Source: NORP259 sp041398705 | GTDB taxonomy: Bacteria > Planctomycetota > UBA1135 > GCA-002686595 | Length of the DNA: 64,000 bases | NCBI GenBank assembly: GCA_041398705.1 | Contig: JAWKUI010000001.1 | Location: 372,001 to 436,000, forward strand | Direction: 5' to 3' | Shown here: positions 55,224-63,748 of the stretch, in pieces | Position numbering within the stretch: the stretch's first letter is position 1 | Layout: the number at the start of each line of letters is the position of its first letter | The notes under the pieces: generated by a model | The model's database searches: none | What the model was told of the DNA's origin: nothing | What the model saw: the letters and a program-made list of their open reading frames with translations, nothing else | Position numbers and translations under genes: made by a program

Positions 55224-57020
55224 ATGAGTTCCCCGGCCTCTCCGCCCCCCACTCCGGCCCGTTGGCGGCAAGTCGTCGTCCTGGCTCTGTTCGTGGGGTT
55301 GATCGCCTTCGTCTGGGACAAGGGCCGCAACAAGGCGAATCGCGGCCCCCAGCCCGCGGCAACGGCGCATCACGGCCTGCGTTTCGTCGAGGTTTCCAGC
55401 GATGTGGGCATCGACTTCGTCCACAAGCCGACGAGCATCGACCCCAAGGTGGACATGATTGCCGCGCAGATTACCGCCACCGGCGCCGGGGTAGCGGTCT
55501 GCGACTTCAACAACGATGGGAACATGGACCTCTACACGGTGAGCAGCGCCGAGGGGTCGAGGAACGGGCTCTACAAGAACCTGGGCAACGGGCGCTTCGA
55601 AGATGTGGCGGCCGCCGCGGGCCTTGCGGACCTCAATCACAATGGCGTGGGATGTTCGATGGGGTCGATTTGGGGGGATTTCGACAATGACAGCTTCCAG
55701 GACGTGTTTGTGTACAAGTGGGGCCAGGGGGAACTGTTCCGCAACCGGGGGGATGGGACCTTCGCGAATGTGACGCAGGGTTCGGGCCTTGAGCGCTGGA
55801 TCAACTCGAACACGGCCAACTGGTTCGACTACAACCGCGATGGCATCCTCGACTTGTTCGTGGGCGGCTATTTCGGCGAAGAGCACAACCTCTGGGATCT
55901 GAAGTCGACCAAGATCATGCAGGAGAGCTTCGAATTCGCCCACAACGGCGGTCGGAACCACCTGTACGAGGGCAAGGGCGATGGCACCTTTGTCGACGTC
56001 AGCGAGCAAGTTGGGTTCGACACGACACGCTGGACCTACGCATCGTTGGCGGCCGATTTCAATGGCGACGGATGGCAGGATCTGTACATCGCCAATGACT
56101 ATGGCTCGGAGGAGCTACTGCTCAACCAGGAAGGTGAGCGCTTCGAGTCGGCGCAGGGCATCGGCCTCGAAGGCGAATCCAAGAGCGGCATGTCGGTGGC
56201 CCTCGGAGACATCTGGAACGGGGAGCGGATGGCGGTGTACGTCACCAACATCTCCAAGGCGGGATACCTGTTCCAAGGCAACAACCTGCGCGTCAACTTC
56301 CTCGATCGATTGGGCAGTTTCTCGCAGGTAGCCGAGGGTGCGACGGCGGATTGTGGTTGGGCGTGGGGATCGCAGTTCGGCGACTTGAATAACGATGCCT
56401 GGCAGGATCTGGTGGTCGTCAACGGCTTCATCTCCGCCAGTCAGGATCGCGACTACTGGTACCAGATGTCCAAGATCGGCCTGGCCACCGGCGGCGTGGT
56501 GGCCGATGCAGCCCTTTGGCCCGATATCGGGGACCGTTCCCTGTCCGGTTACGAACGCACGCGGGTGCTGCTGAACCGGGGCAGAACAGGGGCCTACTTC
56601 CGCGAAGTGGGTGAGGCGGTGGGCATCACCGACCGGCTGGATGGCCGTTCGGTGGTCTTGAGCGATTTCTTCCACACCGGCAGGCTCGATGTGGTGGTGG
56701 CGAATCAGAACGGTCGTTTGCTCCTCTACCGCAACGATCTGGACGACGACGCCAATTGGATCGAGTTCCGGTTGAAGGGCCACGCCAGCGGCACCGATGC
56801 CTTTGGCACGGAAATCCGCATCACCCATGGCGAACGCAAGCAATTGCGCGTGCACACCGCAGCTTCGGGTTTTGCGGGCCAGAACGGCCCCATTCTGCAC
56901 TTCGGCCTGGGCGACTTCGCCGGCCCCATCCAGGCCACGCTGCGCTGGACCTCGGGCAAGGAACTCGTGCTGCAGGACCTCGCGCCCAACCAACTGCACG
57001 TCATCGAAGAACCCCAATGA
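55224..57020 (+). CDS. UnbV-like protein: TM anchor, FG-GAP repeats and ASPIC/UnbV domain
   Basis: A protein of 598 residues. An N-terminal TM helix (VVVLALFVGLIAFVW) anchors the protein. Then come FG-GAP/VCBS repeats (VCDFNNDGNMDLYTVSSAEG, WGDFDNDSFQDVFVYKWGQG, AADFNGDGWQDLYIANDYGS). The C-terminal ASPIC/UnbV domain (last ~75 residues) has FGTEIRITHGERKQLRVHTA and HFGLGDFAGPIQATLRW. UnbV was named from enediyne antibiotic clusters and is related to CRTAC1 proteins; its reaction is unknown. The stop overlaps the start of a membrane partner gene (ATGA). Confidence 0.9.
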   Translation: MSSPASPPPTPARWRQVVVLALFVGLIAFVWDKGRNKANRGPQPAATAHHGLRFVEVSSDVGIDFVHKPTSIDPKVDMIAAQITATGAGVAVCDFNNDGNMDLYTVSSAEGSRNGLYKNLGNGRFEDVAAAAGLADLNHNGVGCSMGSIWGDFDNDSFQDVFVYKWGQGELFRNRGDGTFANVTQGSGLERWINSNTANWFDYNRDGILDLFVGGYFGEEHNLWDLKSTKIMQESFEFAHNGGRNHLYEGKGDGTFVDVSEQVGFDTTRWTYASLAADFNGDGWQDLYIANDYGSEELLLNQEGERFESAQGIGLEGESKSGMSVALGDIWNGERMAVYVTNISKAGYLFQGNNLRVNFLDRLGSFSQVAEGATADCGWAWGSQFGDLNNDAWQDLVVVNGFISASQDRDYWYQMSKIGLATGGVVADAALWPDIGDRSLSGYERTRVLLNRGRTGAYFREVGEAVGITDRLDGRSVVLSDFFHTGRLDVVVANQNGRLLLYRNDLDDDANWIEFRLKGHASGTDAFGTEIRITHGERKQLRVHTAASGFAGQNGPILHFGLGDFAGPIQATLRWTSGKELVLQDLAPNQLHVIEEPQ

Positions 57021-57859
57021 GCACGACGGCCCAACCCGATGTGAAGGCCGCCCCCGCCCGGTGGGTGCCCTCGCCGAAGACGGTCATCACCGCCTTCATC
57101 ACCCTCATCCTGGTGGTGGGCGAGTGGCAATACGGGATCGCGGGTGGCTACAAGAAGCTCGGGCTGACGCTCGGAACCTGCGTGGTGACGGAAGCCATAC
57201 TCTCCTGGTTCCTGCTCGGCCGCTGGCCCAAGATCCAGAGCGCGTACATCACCGGAACCAGTCTGGTTCTGCTGCTGCGCCCTGCGGGTGGCATCTATTG
57301 GCCATTCGTAGTCGCCGCAGTGCTCTCGATCATGGCGAAGTACGTGCTGCGCTATCGGGGCCGGCACCTCTGGAACCCGAGCAACTTCGGTCTGGCCGTA
57401 ATGGTGCTGCTCGCCCCCAGCCAGGTAGCCCTGCTCAGCCACGAATTGGGCAACGACCTCTTCGGCAACGCCGTCATCTGGACGGTTGGCCTGCTGGTCG
57501 CATCCCGGGCGAGGGTGCTGCACATCTCCATCACCTACGCCACGTCGTTCGCGCTTCTGGCCCTATTGCGTAGCGCCCTGGTCGGCACCCCGGCCCTCGC
57601 GGAACTGGCGCCGCTGACCGGCCCCATGTACCAGCTCCTGTGCTTCTTCATGCTGACCGATCCGCCGACCACCGTGCGCAGCAAGCGCGGTCAGATGCTG
57701 GTCGTGCTCGTGATCGCCGTCGTGGAGTGCGTCTTCCGCCTCGCGAACGACTTCGAGTGGCCGTACGCCGAAATCGTGGCCCCCGCGCCGCCGATCCTCG
57801 CCCTGTTCCTGGTCGGTCCGATCGCCTTGGCGTGGGACCTCCGCCGTCGCTCCGCCTAA
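57017..57859 (+). CDS. UnbU-like (NQR2/RnfD-related) membrane protein
   Basis: A protein of 280 residues with eight or so TM helices. It starts at an ATG overlapping the UnbV stop. The signature GRHLWNPSNFGLAVMVLLAP resembles the NQR2/RnfD/RnfE segment (GRHIFNPAAFGL-type) that contacts flavin or quinone in Na+-translocating oxidoreductases. In enediyne clusters UnbU is a membrane protein of this type placed next to UnbV, so this pair is an UnbV-UnbU unit outside a recognisable enediyne cluster. No PKS gene is in the window. Possibly couples electron or ion flow to an extracytoplasmic activity. Confidence 0.8.
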   Translation: MSTTAQPDVKAAPARWVPSPKTVITAFITLILVVGEWQYGIAGGYKKLGLTLGTCVVTEAILSWFLLGRWPKIQSAYITGTSLVLLLRPAGGIYWPFVVAAVLSIMAKYVLRYRGRHLWNPSNFGLAVMVLLAPSQVALLSHELGNDLFGNAVIWTVGLLVASRARVLHISITYATSFALLALLRSALVGTPALAELAPLTGPMYQLLCFFMLTDPPTTVRSKRGQMLVVLVIAVVECVFRLANDFEWPYAEIVAPAPPILALFLVGPIALAWDLRRRSA

Positions 57860-57936
57860 GCGGTAGGGGGCGGGACCTGTGAAGCCAGGCCCGAACGATC
57901 ACTCAGCCCGGCCCAATGCGGGCCCGCCAGGCGGCG

Positions 57937-58158
57937 TCAGCCCCGGGCCTGGGCCGCAGGGACTTCCTGCTCCGCGCGAGCCGGTTTGCTGGCGTTCGCG
58001 CGGGCGTAGGCATTGTTGTGCACGCAGGTGAAGCACTTGTGGAACGAGTCGCGTTGACGCGACTGGCACTGAGCGCGGCTCACCTGATGGGCGAAGAGGG
58101 TCGCCTGACCGTCGATCCGCGTGGGACAGACGTTGGCAGTTCCATACATGTCGCTCAT
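57937..58158 (-). CDS. Small Cys-containing protein
   Basis: A protein of 73 residues from ATG 58158, supported by GGAGG upstream at good spacing. It has four or so Cys residues (NVCPTRIDG, RAQCQSRQRD, KCFTCVHNNAYARANASK); the CFTC-type CxxC with a nearby His suggests a zinc or Fe-S site. No signal peptide. Not recognised as a known family. It stands alone, divergent to the LamG protein gene across a 540-bp gap. Confidence 0.62.
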   Translation of the reverse strand: MSDMYGTANVCPTRIDGQATLFAHQVSRAQCQSRQRDSFHKCFTCVHNNAYARANASKPARAEQEVPAAQARG

Positions 58159-58700
58159 GGGCCCTCCTGGGCTGGAAAACAAAGACCTACCGGGAAGCGA
58201 TCGGCACCCCTCCGCCGTTCCGGACCGAAAATCAGGATTTATCAACGCAAAATCAAGCGCCCAAGGCCTCCACAGAGTCCCCCGACCCGATTCCGGGTGA
58301 ATTGCGCATACGTGGCTCCACATCCGGGTTCGATGGGAGTTCGATCCATTCGAATGGATGGCGTCTGGCCGTGGGCCCATCTCGACGGAACGGCGTGCGA
58401 TCTGGGGGCCGGCGCAAAGCGGGTCGGGGTGAGCTCCAGCCGCCTCCCAGGGGAGTCCGCGCGGATTTCCCCCTTTGCCTTGGGTCCGGATGAAGGCTCC
58501 AAGAGGCTTTGTTGGATGCCGCACCACCCAATAATCTCACTTAAACGCCTAAGAAAAAACACCTTATAGGCATCACACCCGTCAAAGCCGGATTTCCAGG
58601 AAAGCCTCTCGGAATCCGCAACCCCTTTTTAGAAGTCCCCATATGCTCAAAAGGCGGGGCACGACTGCCCACCGACTCCACTCCCAACCCCACCCCTATC
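58159..58700. other. Long divergent intergenic region with perfect palindrome
   Basis: A 542-bp gap between two divergent genes, without a credible gene. The stretch 58530-58640 is clearly AT-richer (including AAGAAAAAACACCTTATAGG) and probably holds the promoter of the downstream LamG gene. A 16-bp palindrome lies at 58344-58359. Confidence 0.5.
58344..58359. promoter_or_regulatory. 16-bp perfect palindrome ATCCATTCGAATGGAT
   Basis: A perfect dyad with no loop, about 340 bp before the LamG gene start and 190 bp before the small Cys protein. Likely a binding site for a dimeric regulator; regulator unknown. Confidence 0.4.
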
Positions 58701-59948
58701 ATGCTCTCCAACAAGACTCTTCTTGGCCTTGTCGGCGCCTGCTTGCTGGCCCCGGCCGCGGCCGCGCAGACCACCCTTCACTACTGGGACTTCTCCACGC
58801 AGAACGACTCTGTCGGCGGGGTCCTCTCGACGGCGGTCGGCACGCCGGATCTCAGCGTGCACGCGACCTACGGCGAAGCCTACCTGGGTTCCGGGCCCTC
58901 GTTGAACACGATCAACCAGGCGCTGGGAACCGGCGGCGGGGGCGTGCTCGACGCCGATGTCTGGGACGGAACGGCTGCAACGGCGATGGACTTCGGAACC
59001 TCCGACTTCTCCTTCAGCTACTGGGCCTATGACGACCTGGCTTCGGACGGGGATGCTCGGGGCGTGCGCGCGTTCGACAACCTGGGCGCCGGCCTGACCG
59101 AAGGCATTCAGCTCGCGACCACCACGACCAACAACTACAACCTGCGGATCGACGACGACAACGGCGGGTCCGTGATTTCGAACAACTCCACCACCATCAC
59201 CGCCCCCACCGACCAGTGGTACCACCTCGTGGTCAACGTGGATCGCGGCAACGGTCTGGTGACGGTCTACATCAACGGTGCTTCGGCGGGCAGCTACTCC
59301 ATCGCCAGCCTGACTGGCGGCATCGGCCCCAGCCAGGACCTGCGCATCGGCGCCATCAACTTCGGCGTGACCGCGGGCGAGGCCCAGAACCAGGGCCTGG
59401 ACGATCTAGCCTTCTACGACGGGCTCCTGAGCGCCGCCCAGATCTCCGGCCTGGCCACCGGAGCCCTGACCCCGCTGGACATCGGATCCCCGATCAGCAC
59501 GTTCTGCGATCCGGCCGACAACAACTCGACCGGCGTGCCCACCGTCCTCAGCGGTAGCTTCGGAAGCGGCGTGGGCTCCGACCTGCACCTCGAAGCCACC
59601 CAAGGCCCGCCCACGGACTTCGGCTACTTCCTGATCGGTACCGGCGTCTCCGACCCGGGCACCCCGATCAGCAACGGCCACCTCTGCCTGTCCGTCACCG
59701 GCGGCAACACCTTCGGTCGCTACAACGTGGCCGGTAGCGCCCTGAACTCGGTGGGTCAATTCGACAGCGCCGGCGTTCTCCAGAACCTCGTCGGAACCTC
59801 CGCCATCGGCAGCGGCTTCGACGTCCCCCTCGACATCCCGTCGATCGGCGGCACGATCATGGCCGGCTCCACCTGGCACTTCCAACTCTGGCACCGCGAG
59901 TCGGGAAGCTTCTCGAACTTCTCCAACGGCGTCAGCGTGAACTTCTAG
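58701..59948 (+). CDS. Secreted LamG-domain protein with shared C-terminal module
   Basis: A protein of 415 residues. Signal peptide MLSNKTLLGLVGACLLAPAA, then a LamG/concanavalin-type jelly roll (~residues 25-260): TLHYWDFSTQNDSVGGVLST, FSYWAYDDLASDG, TDQWYHLVVNVDRGNGLVTV and SLTGGIGPSQDLRIGAINFG. The C-terminal ~145 residues are the shared module, here closest to that of the protein at 5223-6968 (FGRYNVAGSALNSVG, QNLVGTSAIGSGFDVPLDIP, STWHFQLWHRES). A role in carbohydrate or matrix binding at the surface is inferred from LamG. Confidence 0.85.
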   Translation: MLSNKTLLGLVGACLLAPAAAAQTTLHYWDFSTQNDSVGGVLSTAVGTPDLSVHATYGEAYLGSGPSLNTINQALGTGGGGVLDADVWDGTAATAMDFGTSDFSFSYWAYDDLASDGDARGVRAFDNLGAGLTEGIQLATTTTNNYNLRIDDDNGGSVISNNSTTITAPTDQWYHLVVNVDRGNGLVTVYINGASAGSYSIASLTGGIGPSQDLRIGAINFGVTAGEAQNQGLDDLAFYDGLLSAAQISGLATGALTPLDIGSPISTFCDPADNNSTGVPTVLSGSFGSGVGSDLHLEATQGPPTDFGYFLIGTGVSDPGTPISNGHLCLSVTGGNTFGRYNVAGSALNSVGQFDSAGVLQNLVGTSAIGSGFDVPLDIPSIGGTIMAGSTWHFQLWHRESGSFSNFSNGVSVNF

Positions 59949-59998
59949 GGCCTGCGCACCACTGCGGTGCATCGCCCAAGCGACAATTCAGTAGGAGG

Positions 59999-60038
59999 AC
60001 GCAGGGCCCCCCAGGCAATCGCCTGGGGGGCCCTGCGT
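59999..60038. terminator. Perfect 18-bp hairpin between convergent genes
   Basis: The arm 59999-60016 pairs with 60021-60038 around AATC (core GCAGGGCCCCCCAGGC). It lies between the LamG gene stop (59948) and the convergent peptidase stop (60128). Confidence 0.75.
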
Positions 60039-60127
60039 TACTTCCATGCCCGGGGGAGTGTCACCTGTTATGGATCAGCTTCCACTGGCCAGTGCTCATC
60101 CGGGCAACGCCTGGAAGGCACCAGCTC

Positions 60128-61918
60128 TTACGCCGACCCGTTTACTGCCCGACTGCCGGATCGCCGGACTCCGCTTCGGATGGGAACCTCTACCGAATCG
60201 GGCGCGGTTTCTGCCGCCTGCTCACACGTCATGTAGAAGTTGCGGTCGAGCTCCAGGCTCTCGAACGGGCCATGCAAGGGAATGGCCTGGGAGTAGGCTG
60301 CCACGTCCATGCGCAATTCTTCGCCGTTCACGCGCAGGAGCACCGGCAAATGGAAGCCGGGGACGACGTTCTCGAACCAGACGTCCACGGAACCGCCGTC
60401 CGCGGTCGGGCGGTACTTGAGCACCGGGATCGCGGCGGTGCGCAGGTATTGGTCGAAGAAGGGGCCGAGGTCCAGGCCGGTTTCTTTGGCGAGGAACGTT
60501 TCCATCTGCTCGGTGGTGATGGTTTTGTGCCAGAACTCGGCGCTGATGCCGCGCAGGATCTCGCGCCAGCGTTCGGTGTTGCCCAGTGCGTGGCGCAGGG
60601 TGTGCAGAATGTTGGCGCCTTTGGGGTACATGTCGCCCGAGCCGGACTCGTTGACGCCGTAGATTCCGATGATCGGCTTGTCGTTGCGGATGCCGCGCCG
60701 CAGGCCGATCACGTAGTCTTGGGCCTTCTCCTCGCCAAAGTGGTATTCGACGTAGAGGTTCTCGGCGTAGGTGCCGAAACTCTCGTGGATCCACATGTCC
60801 GCGGAATCGCGCATGGAGACGTTGTTGCCCCACCATTCGTGCGCGCTTTCGTGGATGATGATGTAGTCGAAGAGTTTGCCGACGCCGGTGCGGCTCAGGT
60901 CGCGGCCGCGGTAGCCGTTCTTGAAGCCGTTGCCGTAGGTGACCGAACTCTGGTGCTCCATGCCAAGGTAGGGCACCGAGACGAGTTTGTAGCTGTCTTC
61001 GTAGAAGGGGTACTTGCCGAACCAGTACTCGAAGGCTTCGAGGGTCATCGGGGCTTGCTTGAACTGTTCTTCCGCCAGTTCGCGCTCATAGTCGAGCACC
61101 CAGTACTGGGTGTCGAGGGTACCCCCTTCCCCCTTGAACTTGCCGTCCATGTGCACGTAGTGCCCGATGTTGGCGTTCACCGAGTAGTTGTTGATCGGCT
61201 GCGTGACGCGCCAGTGGAAGTGATCGAGGCCGCCGACGATGTCCTGCTCGATGCCCATCAATCGCCCGTTGGACACGGCGGTCAAGCCAGCAGGCACGAT
61301 CAAGGTCACGTCGATGCCCTGGTCGGGTTCGTCGTACCCGTGGTCCTTGTTCGGCCACCAGATGCTGGCGCCGATGCCCTGACAGGTGGTGGCGATCCAC
61401 GGCCGCCCCTGCTCGTCGGTCTTCCAGCTCAGGCCGCCGCTCCACGGCGGGTTCTTGCTCTCCGTAGGCGTTCCGCCGAAGGATACTTCGATCTCATCGC
61501 GCAGACCGTGCCCCAGGGTCCAACCGAAGTGCACCAGGTACACGTTGCCGTTGCGCTCGAATTCGAGCGGGGCGCCGCGATACAGCACCTGAGTGATCTC
61601 AAGCCCCTCCTGCAGGTCGAGCTGCATGGTCTTGCCCGACTCCTTCGTGACGAAGCGGATGATGTTCTTGCCCTCGATGCTCTTGGCTTCGGGATTGATC
61701 TGCACCGTGAGGTCGTAGTGCAACAGGTTCCACCACGAGCGCTCCGGCGTCACCGATCCGCGCAGCCGTTGCTGCTCGGTGAACGCAGCGAGGTCGGGCT
61801 GTTCCATCACGGCAATCGGCGCCACCACGGGCTCGATGTTCTTGCCGGACTGGCAGGCGAGGAAGGCGAGGGGCAACAGGGCCCACGGCAGGGCGGGGAA
61901 AACGAAACGCATGGTCAT
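60128..61918 (-). CDS. M1-family zinc metallopeptidase lipoprotein
   Basis: A protein of 596 residues. The lipoprotein signal ends LPLAFLAC, so it is anchored outside the cytoplasm. The gluzincin site is HESAHEWWGNNV (HExxH) with the third ligand Glu in WIHESFGTYAENLYVEYHF, 18 residues after the second His as in M1. The exopeptidase motif reads LGMEHQSSVTYGNG (usual GAMEN). A final C-terminal domain is shortened relative to full aminopeptidase N. It releases N-terminal residues from peptides, probably for nutrition. Confidence 0.93.
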   Translation of the reverse strand: MTMRFVFPALPWALLPLAFLACQSGKNIEPVVAPIAVMEQPDLAAFTEQQRLRGSVTPERSWWNLLHYDLTVQINPEAKSIEGKNIIRFVTKESGKTMQLDLQEGLEITQVLYRGAPLEFERNGNVYLVHFGWTLGHGLRDEIEVSFGGTPTESKNPPWSGGLSWKTDEQGRPWIATTCQGIGASIWWPNKDHGYDEPDQGIDVTLIVPAGLTAVSNGRLMGIEQDIVGGLDHFHWRVTQPINNYSVNANIGHYVHMDGKFKGEGGTLDTQYWVLDYERELAEEQFKQAPMTLEAFEYWFGKYPFYEDSYKLVSVPYLGMEHQSSVTYGNGFKNGYRGRDLSRTGVGKLFDYIIIHESAHEWWGNNVSMRDSADMWIHESFGTYAENLYVEYHFGEEKAQDYVIGLRRGIRNDKPIIGIYGVNESGSGDMYPKGANILHTLRHALGNTERWREILRGISAEFWHKTITTEQMETFLAKETGLDLGPFFDQYLRTAAIPVLKYRPTADGGSVDVWFENVVPGFHLPVLLRVNGEELRMDVAAYSQAIPLHGPFESLELDRNFYMTCEQAAETAPDSVEVPIRSGVRRSGSRAVNGSA

Positions 61919-62062
61919 TCGGGGCAGGAGAGGGACCGGCGCAGGTTAGCGCCCAGCCGCGCGTGCTCGCCAGTGGAAAAGACCCATGCAGCTGGCTCCG
62001 CCCTGCAGTCCGCGCAACCCGCCGCCTGCCCGTGTATGAAGCATGTTTCCTACGCCCGGCGA

Positions 62063-63100
62063 TCAAGGAGTATCGACCCCGGAAGCGGATCCCGCATCCC
62101 TCCTTTCGCAGTGCTCCTCCCAGCTTTCGTGCAAGGTCCCGTCGAGCTCGCCATCCCGATCCTTGTCGAGTAGGTACAGCCTATCCAAGGTGCGTTCGTG
62201 CGGCAGATAACACAGGACTTCATACGACTTCGCGAGCGCATACATGTAACCCCAGCGCGGGTCATCCTTGACGCCCATATACGCGCGCCACCCCGCCTGC
62301 AATTCGGGTAGCCCCGGCATCCCGCCGATGTTCCGATCCACGGCCGCCAATGGGCGCGAGCGTCCTGTATCCAAATCCAGCTCGCTCAGCTCGTTGCTTC
62401 CGACAACGATCCAACGATCCACCTGACCCAACTTCGGAAAGGCCCGCAGTCCAAACCGCAGGGAACTGTCTACCCCCGATTGAAACGCACGCCTGACGAA
62501 TCGCAGTTCCCCTCCGGACAACTCGTACTCATCTCCGACCCGCTGCAAGTGCGGCTCCGCAAAGCTCCAAAGATCTGCCACCAGGCGGTGGCCTTGCGCG
62601 GCTCGTTCCAGGCCCACAAACCACAATTCGCCGGGTCCGCGCTCGGAGACGCCCAGCACTTTCAATCCGATGGGCCCGGCCGGACGGGTGACGCTTCTCC
62701 GACGTCCCCCTTCATCATTCCAGTCAAAACACCATTGCACCGGACACCAGAGCAGCCGCAGGAATCCGCGCTCCGGGTCTCCGGCCTCGATACCGCCTGT
62801 CCGTGACCAGGCCAAGCAGTTGAGCGGCGAGATTTCATCCAGGTCGAACCAGCCCCAATCGCTTTTGCGCACTTCCGGAGGAGTGACCTCTTCGGATGGG
62901 CTCCACTCAGGCTCTCGGTTGGACCCGCCCTCCAGGGCCCGTTCGCCGTAGGGGAAGTGCGAGTACGAGCGAGCATCACCAAACGCCTTCGGATCCTGCA
63001 ACGGCTCGATCGCTCCGGAATTGGACAGGAGGGTCAATGGAGCCTGGGCTCGGCAAGCCGGCATGAGCAAGGCCAAGAGCAGCGCAAAGTTGGATTTCAT
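62063..63100 (-). CDS. Putative lipoprotein of unknown function
   Basis: A protein of 345 residues from ATG 63100, chosen because it begins a lipoprotein signal (MKSNFALLLALLMPAC, Cys16). The body has repeated ELWFVGLERA- and RWIVVGSNELSELD-like strands, which could be a small beta-propeller. An acidic calcium-like segment DKDRDGELDGT is found near the C-terminus. No known family recognised. A neighbour of the M1 peptidase on the same strand, with ~145 bp between. Confidence 0.65.
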   Translation of the reverse strand: MKSNFALLLALLMPACRAQAPLTLLSNSGAIEPLQDPKAFGDARSYSHFPYGERALEGGSNREPEWSPSEEVTPPEVRKSDWGWFDLDEISPLNCLAWSRTGGIEAGDPERGFLRLLWCPVQWCFDWNDEGGRRRSVTRPAGPIGLKVLGVSERGPGELWFVGLERAAQGHRLVADLWSFAEPHLQRVGDEYELSGGELRFVRRAFQSGVDSSLRFGLRAFPKLGQVDRWIVVGSNELSELDLDTGRSRPLAAVDRNIGGMPGLPELQAGWRAYMGVKDDPRWGYMYALAKSYEVLCYLPHERTLDRLYLLDKDRDGELDGTLHESWEEHCERRDAGSASGVDTP

Positions 63101-63221
63101 GCTAGAAAGTAAGGCCAATCTGGCGCCAAAACCGCTGTACCCCTCCGCAGCGGGCCAGTTTGCGCAGATATTCCCACAATACCTGAAATCGGCCAGCGTA
63201 TGACTCCGCCGAGGTTACCCC

Positions 63222-63734
63222 ATGAATGGACCCGACAATGTGCCCTTTGGACAGCGGTTTCTGGAGTTGCTGTTTGCAGCCCGAAAGGGCACTGGAGGGC
63301 TCAGCGTGGAGCAAGTTGCCCGAATCAAGACCGCTGACCGGGACGGAACCATCCATATCCTCGGCAAGGACCGCAATGCGCTGCATACCATGGCGCTGGA
63401 GATTTTGGAGGAGGATCGCCTCATCTACAAATCCCGTGTCCAGCATGGCCTGAGCGAAGCGGAAACCCACTGCGATCTCGACCTCCGGCCCTATGGCCTG
63501 CAATTCCTGGAAGCTTTGGCGGCTACCGGCAAGGGAACGGCTGGCCTCAACGACGAGCAGATCGCAAAGCTCCAGTCCGCCAACCGCGTCGAAACCATCC
63601 AGGTCTTGGGCAAGCATCGCTCCGCCATTCACAACTTGACCATGGAGGTTCTCGACGAGGAAGATCCCGAACAAGTGCGGCTGAAGGAATTCAGGCGCAA
63701 GCTCGAGGGTCTGGGATATGTGTTTTGGACGTGA
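63222..63734 (+). CDS. Protein made of two copies of an unrecognised ~58-residue repeat
   Basis: A protein of 170 residues. Two tandem homologous halves: PFGQRFLELLFAARKGTGGL with VEQVARIKTADRDGTIHILG, and PYGLQFLEALAATGKGTAGL with DEQIAKLQSANRVETIQVLG. Each is followed by K(D/H)R-A(L/I)H and a similar EILEED / EVLDEED ending. No signal peptide, no TM helix, no known motif. The next gene begins with a third copy. Predicted mostly helical. Function unknown; a repeated helix bundle could bind nucleic acid or protein. Confidence 0.72.
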   Translation: MNGPDNVPFGQRFLELLFAARKGTGGLSVEQVARIKTADRDGTIHILGKDRNALHTMALEILEEDRLIYKSRVQHGLSEAETHCDLDLRPYGLQFLEALAATGKGTAGLNDEQIAKLQSANRVETIQVLGKHRSAIHNLTMEVLDEEDPEQVRLKEFRRKLEGLGYVFWT

Positions 63735-63748
63735 ATCTAGAGCGCCCC

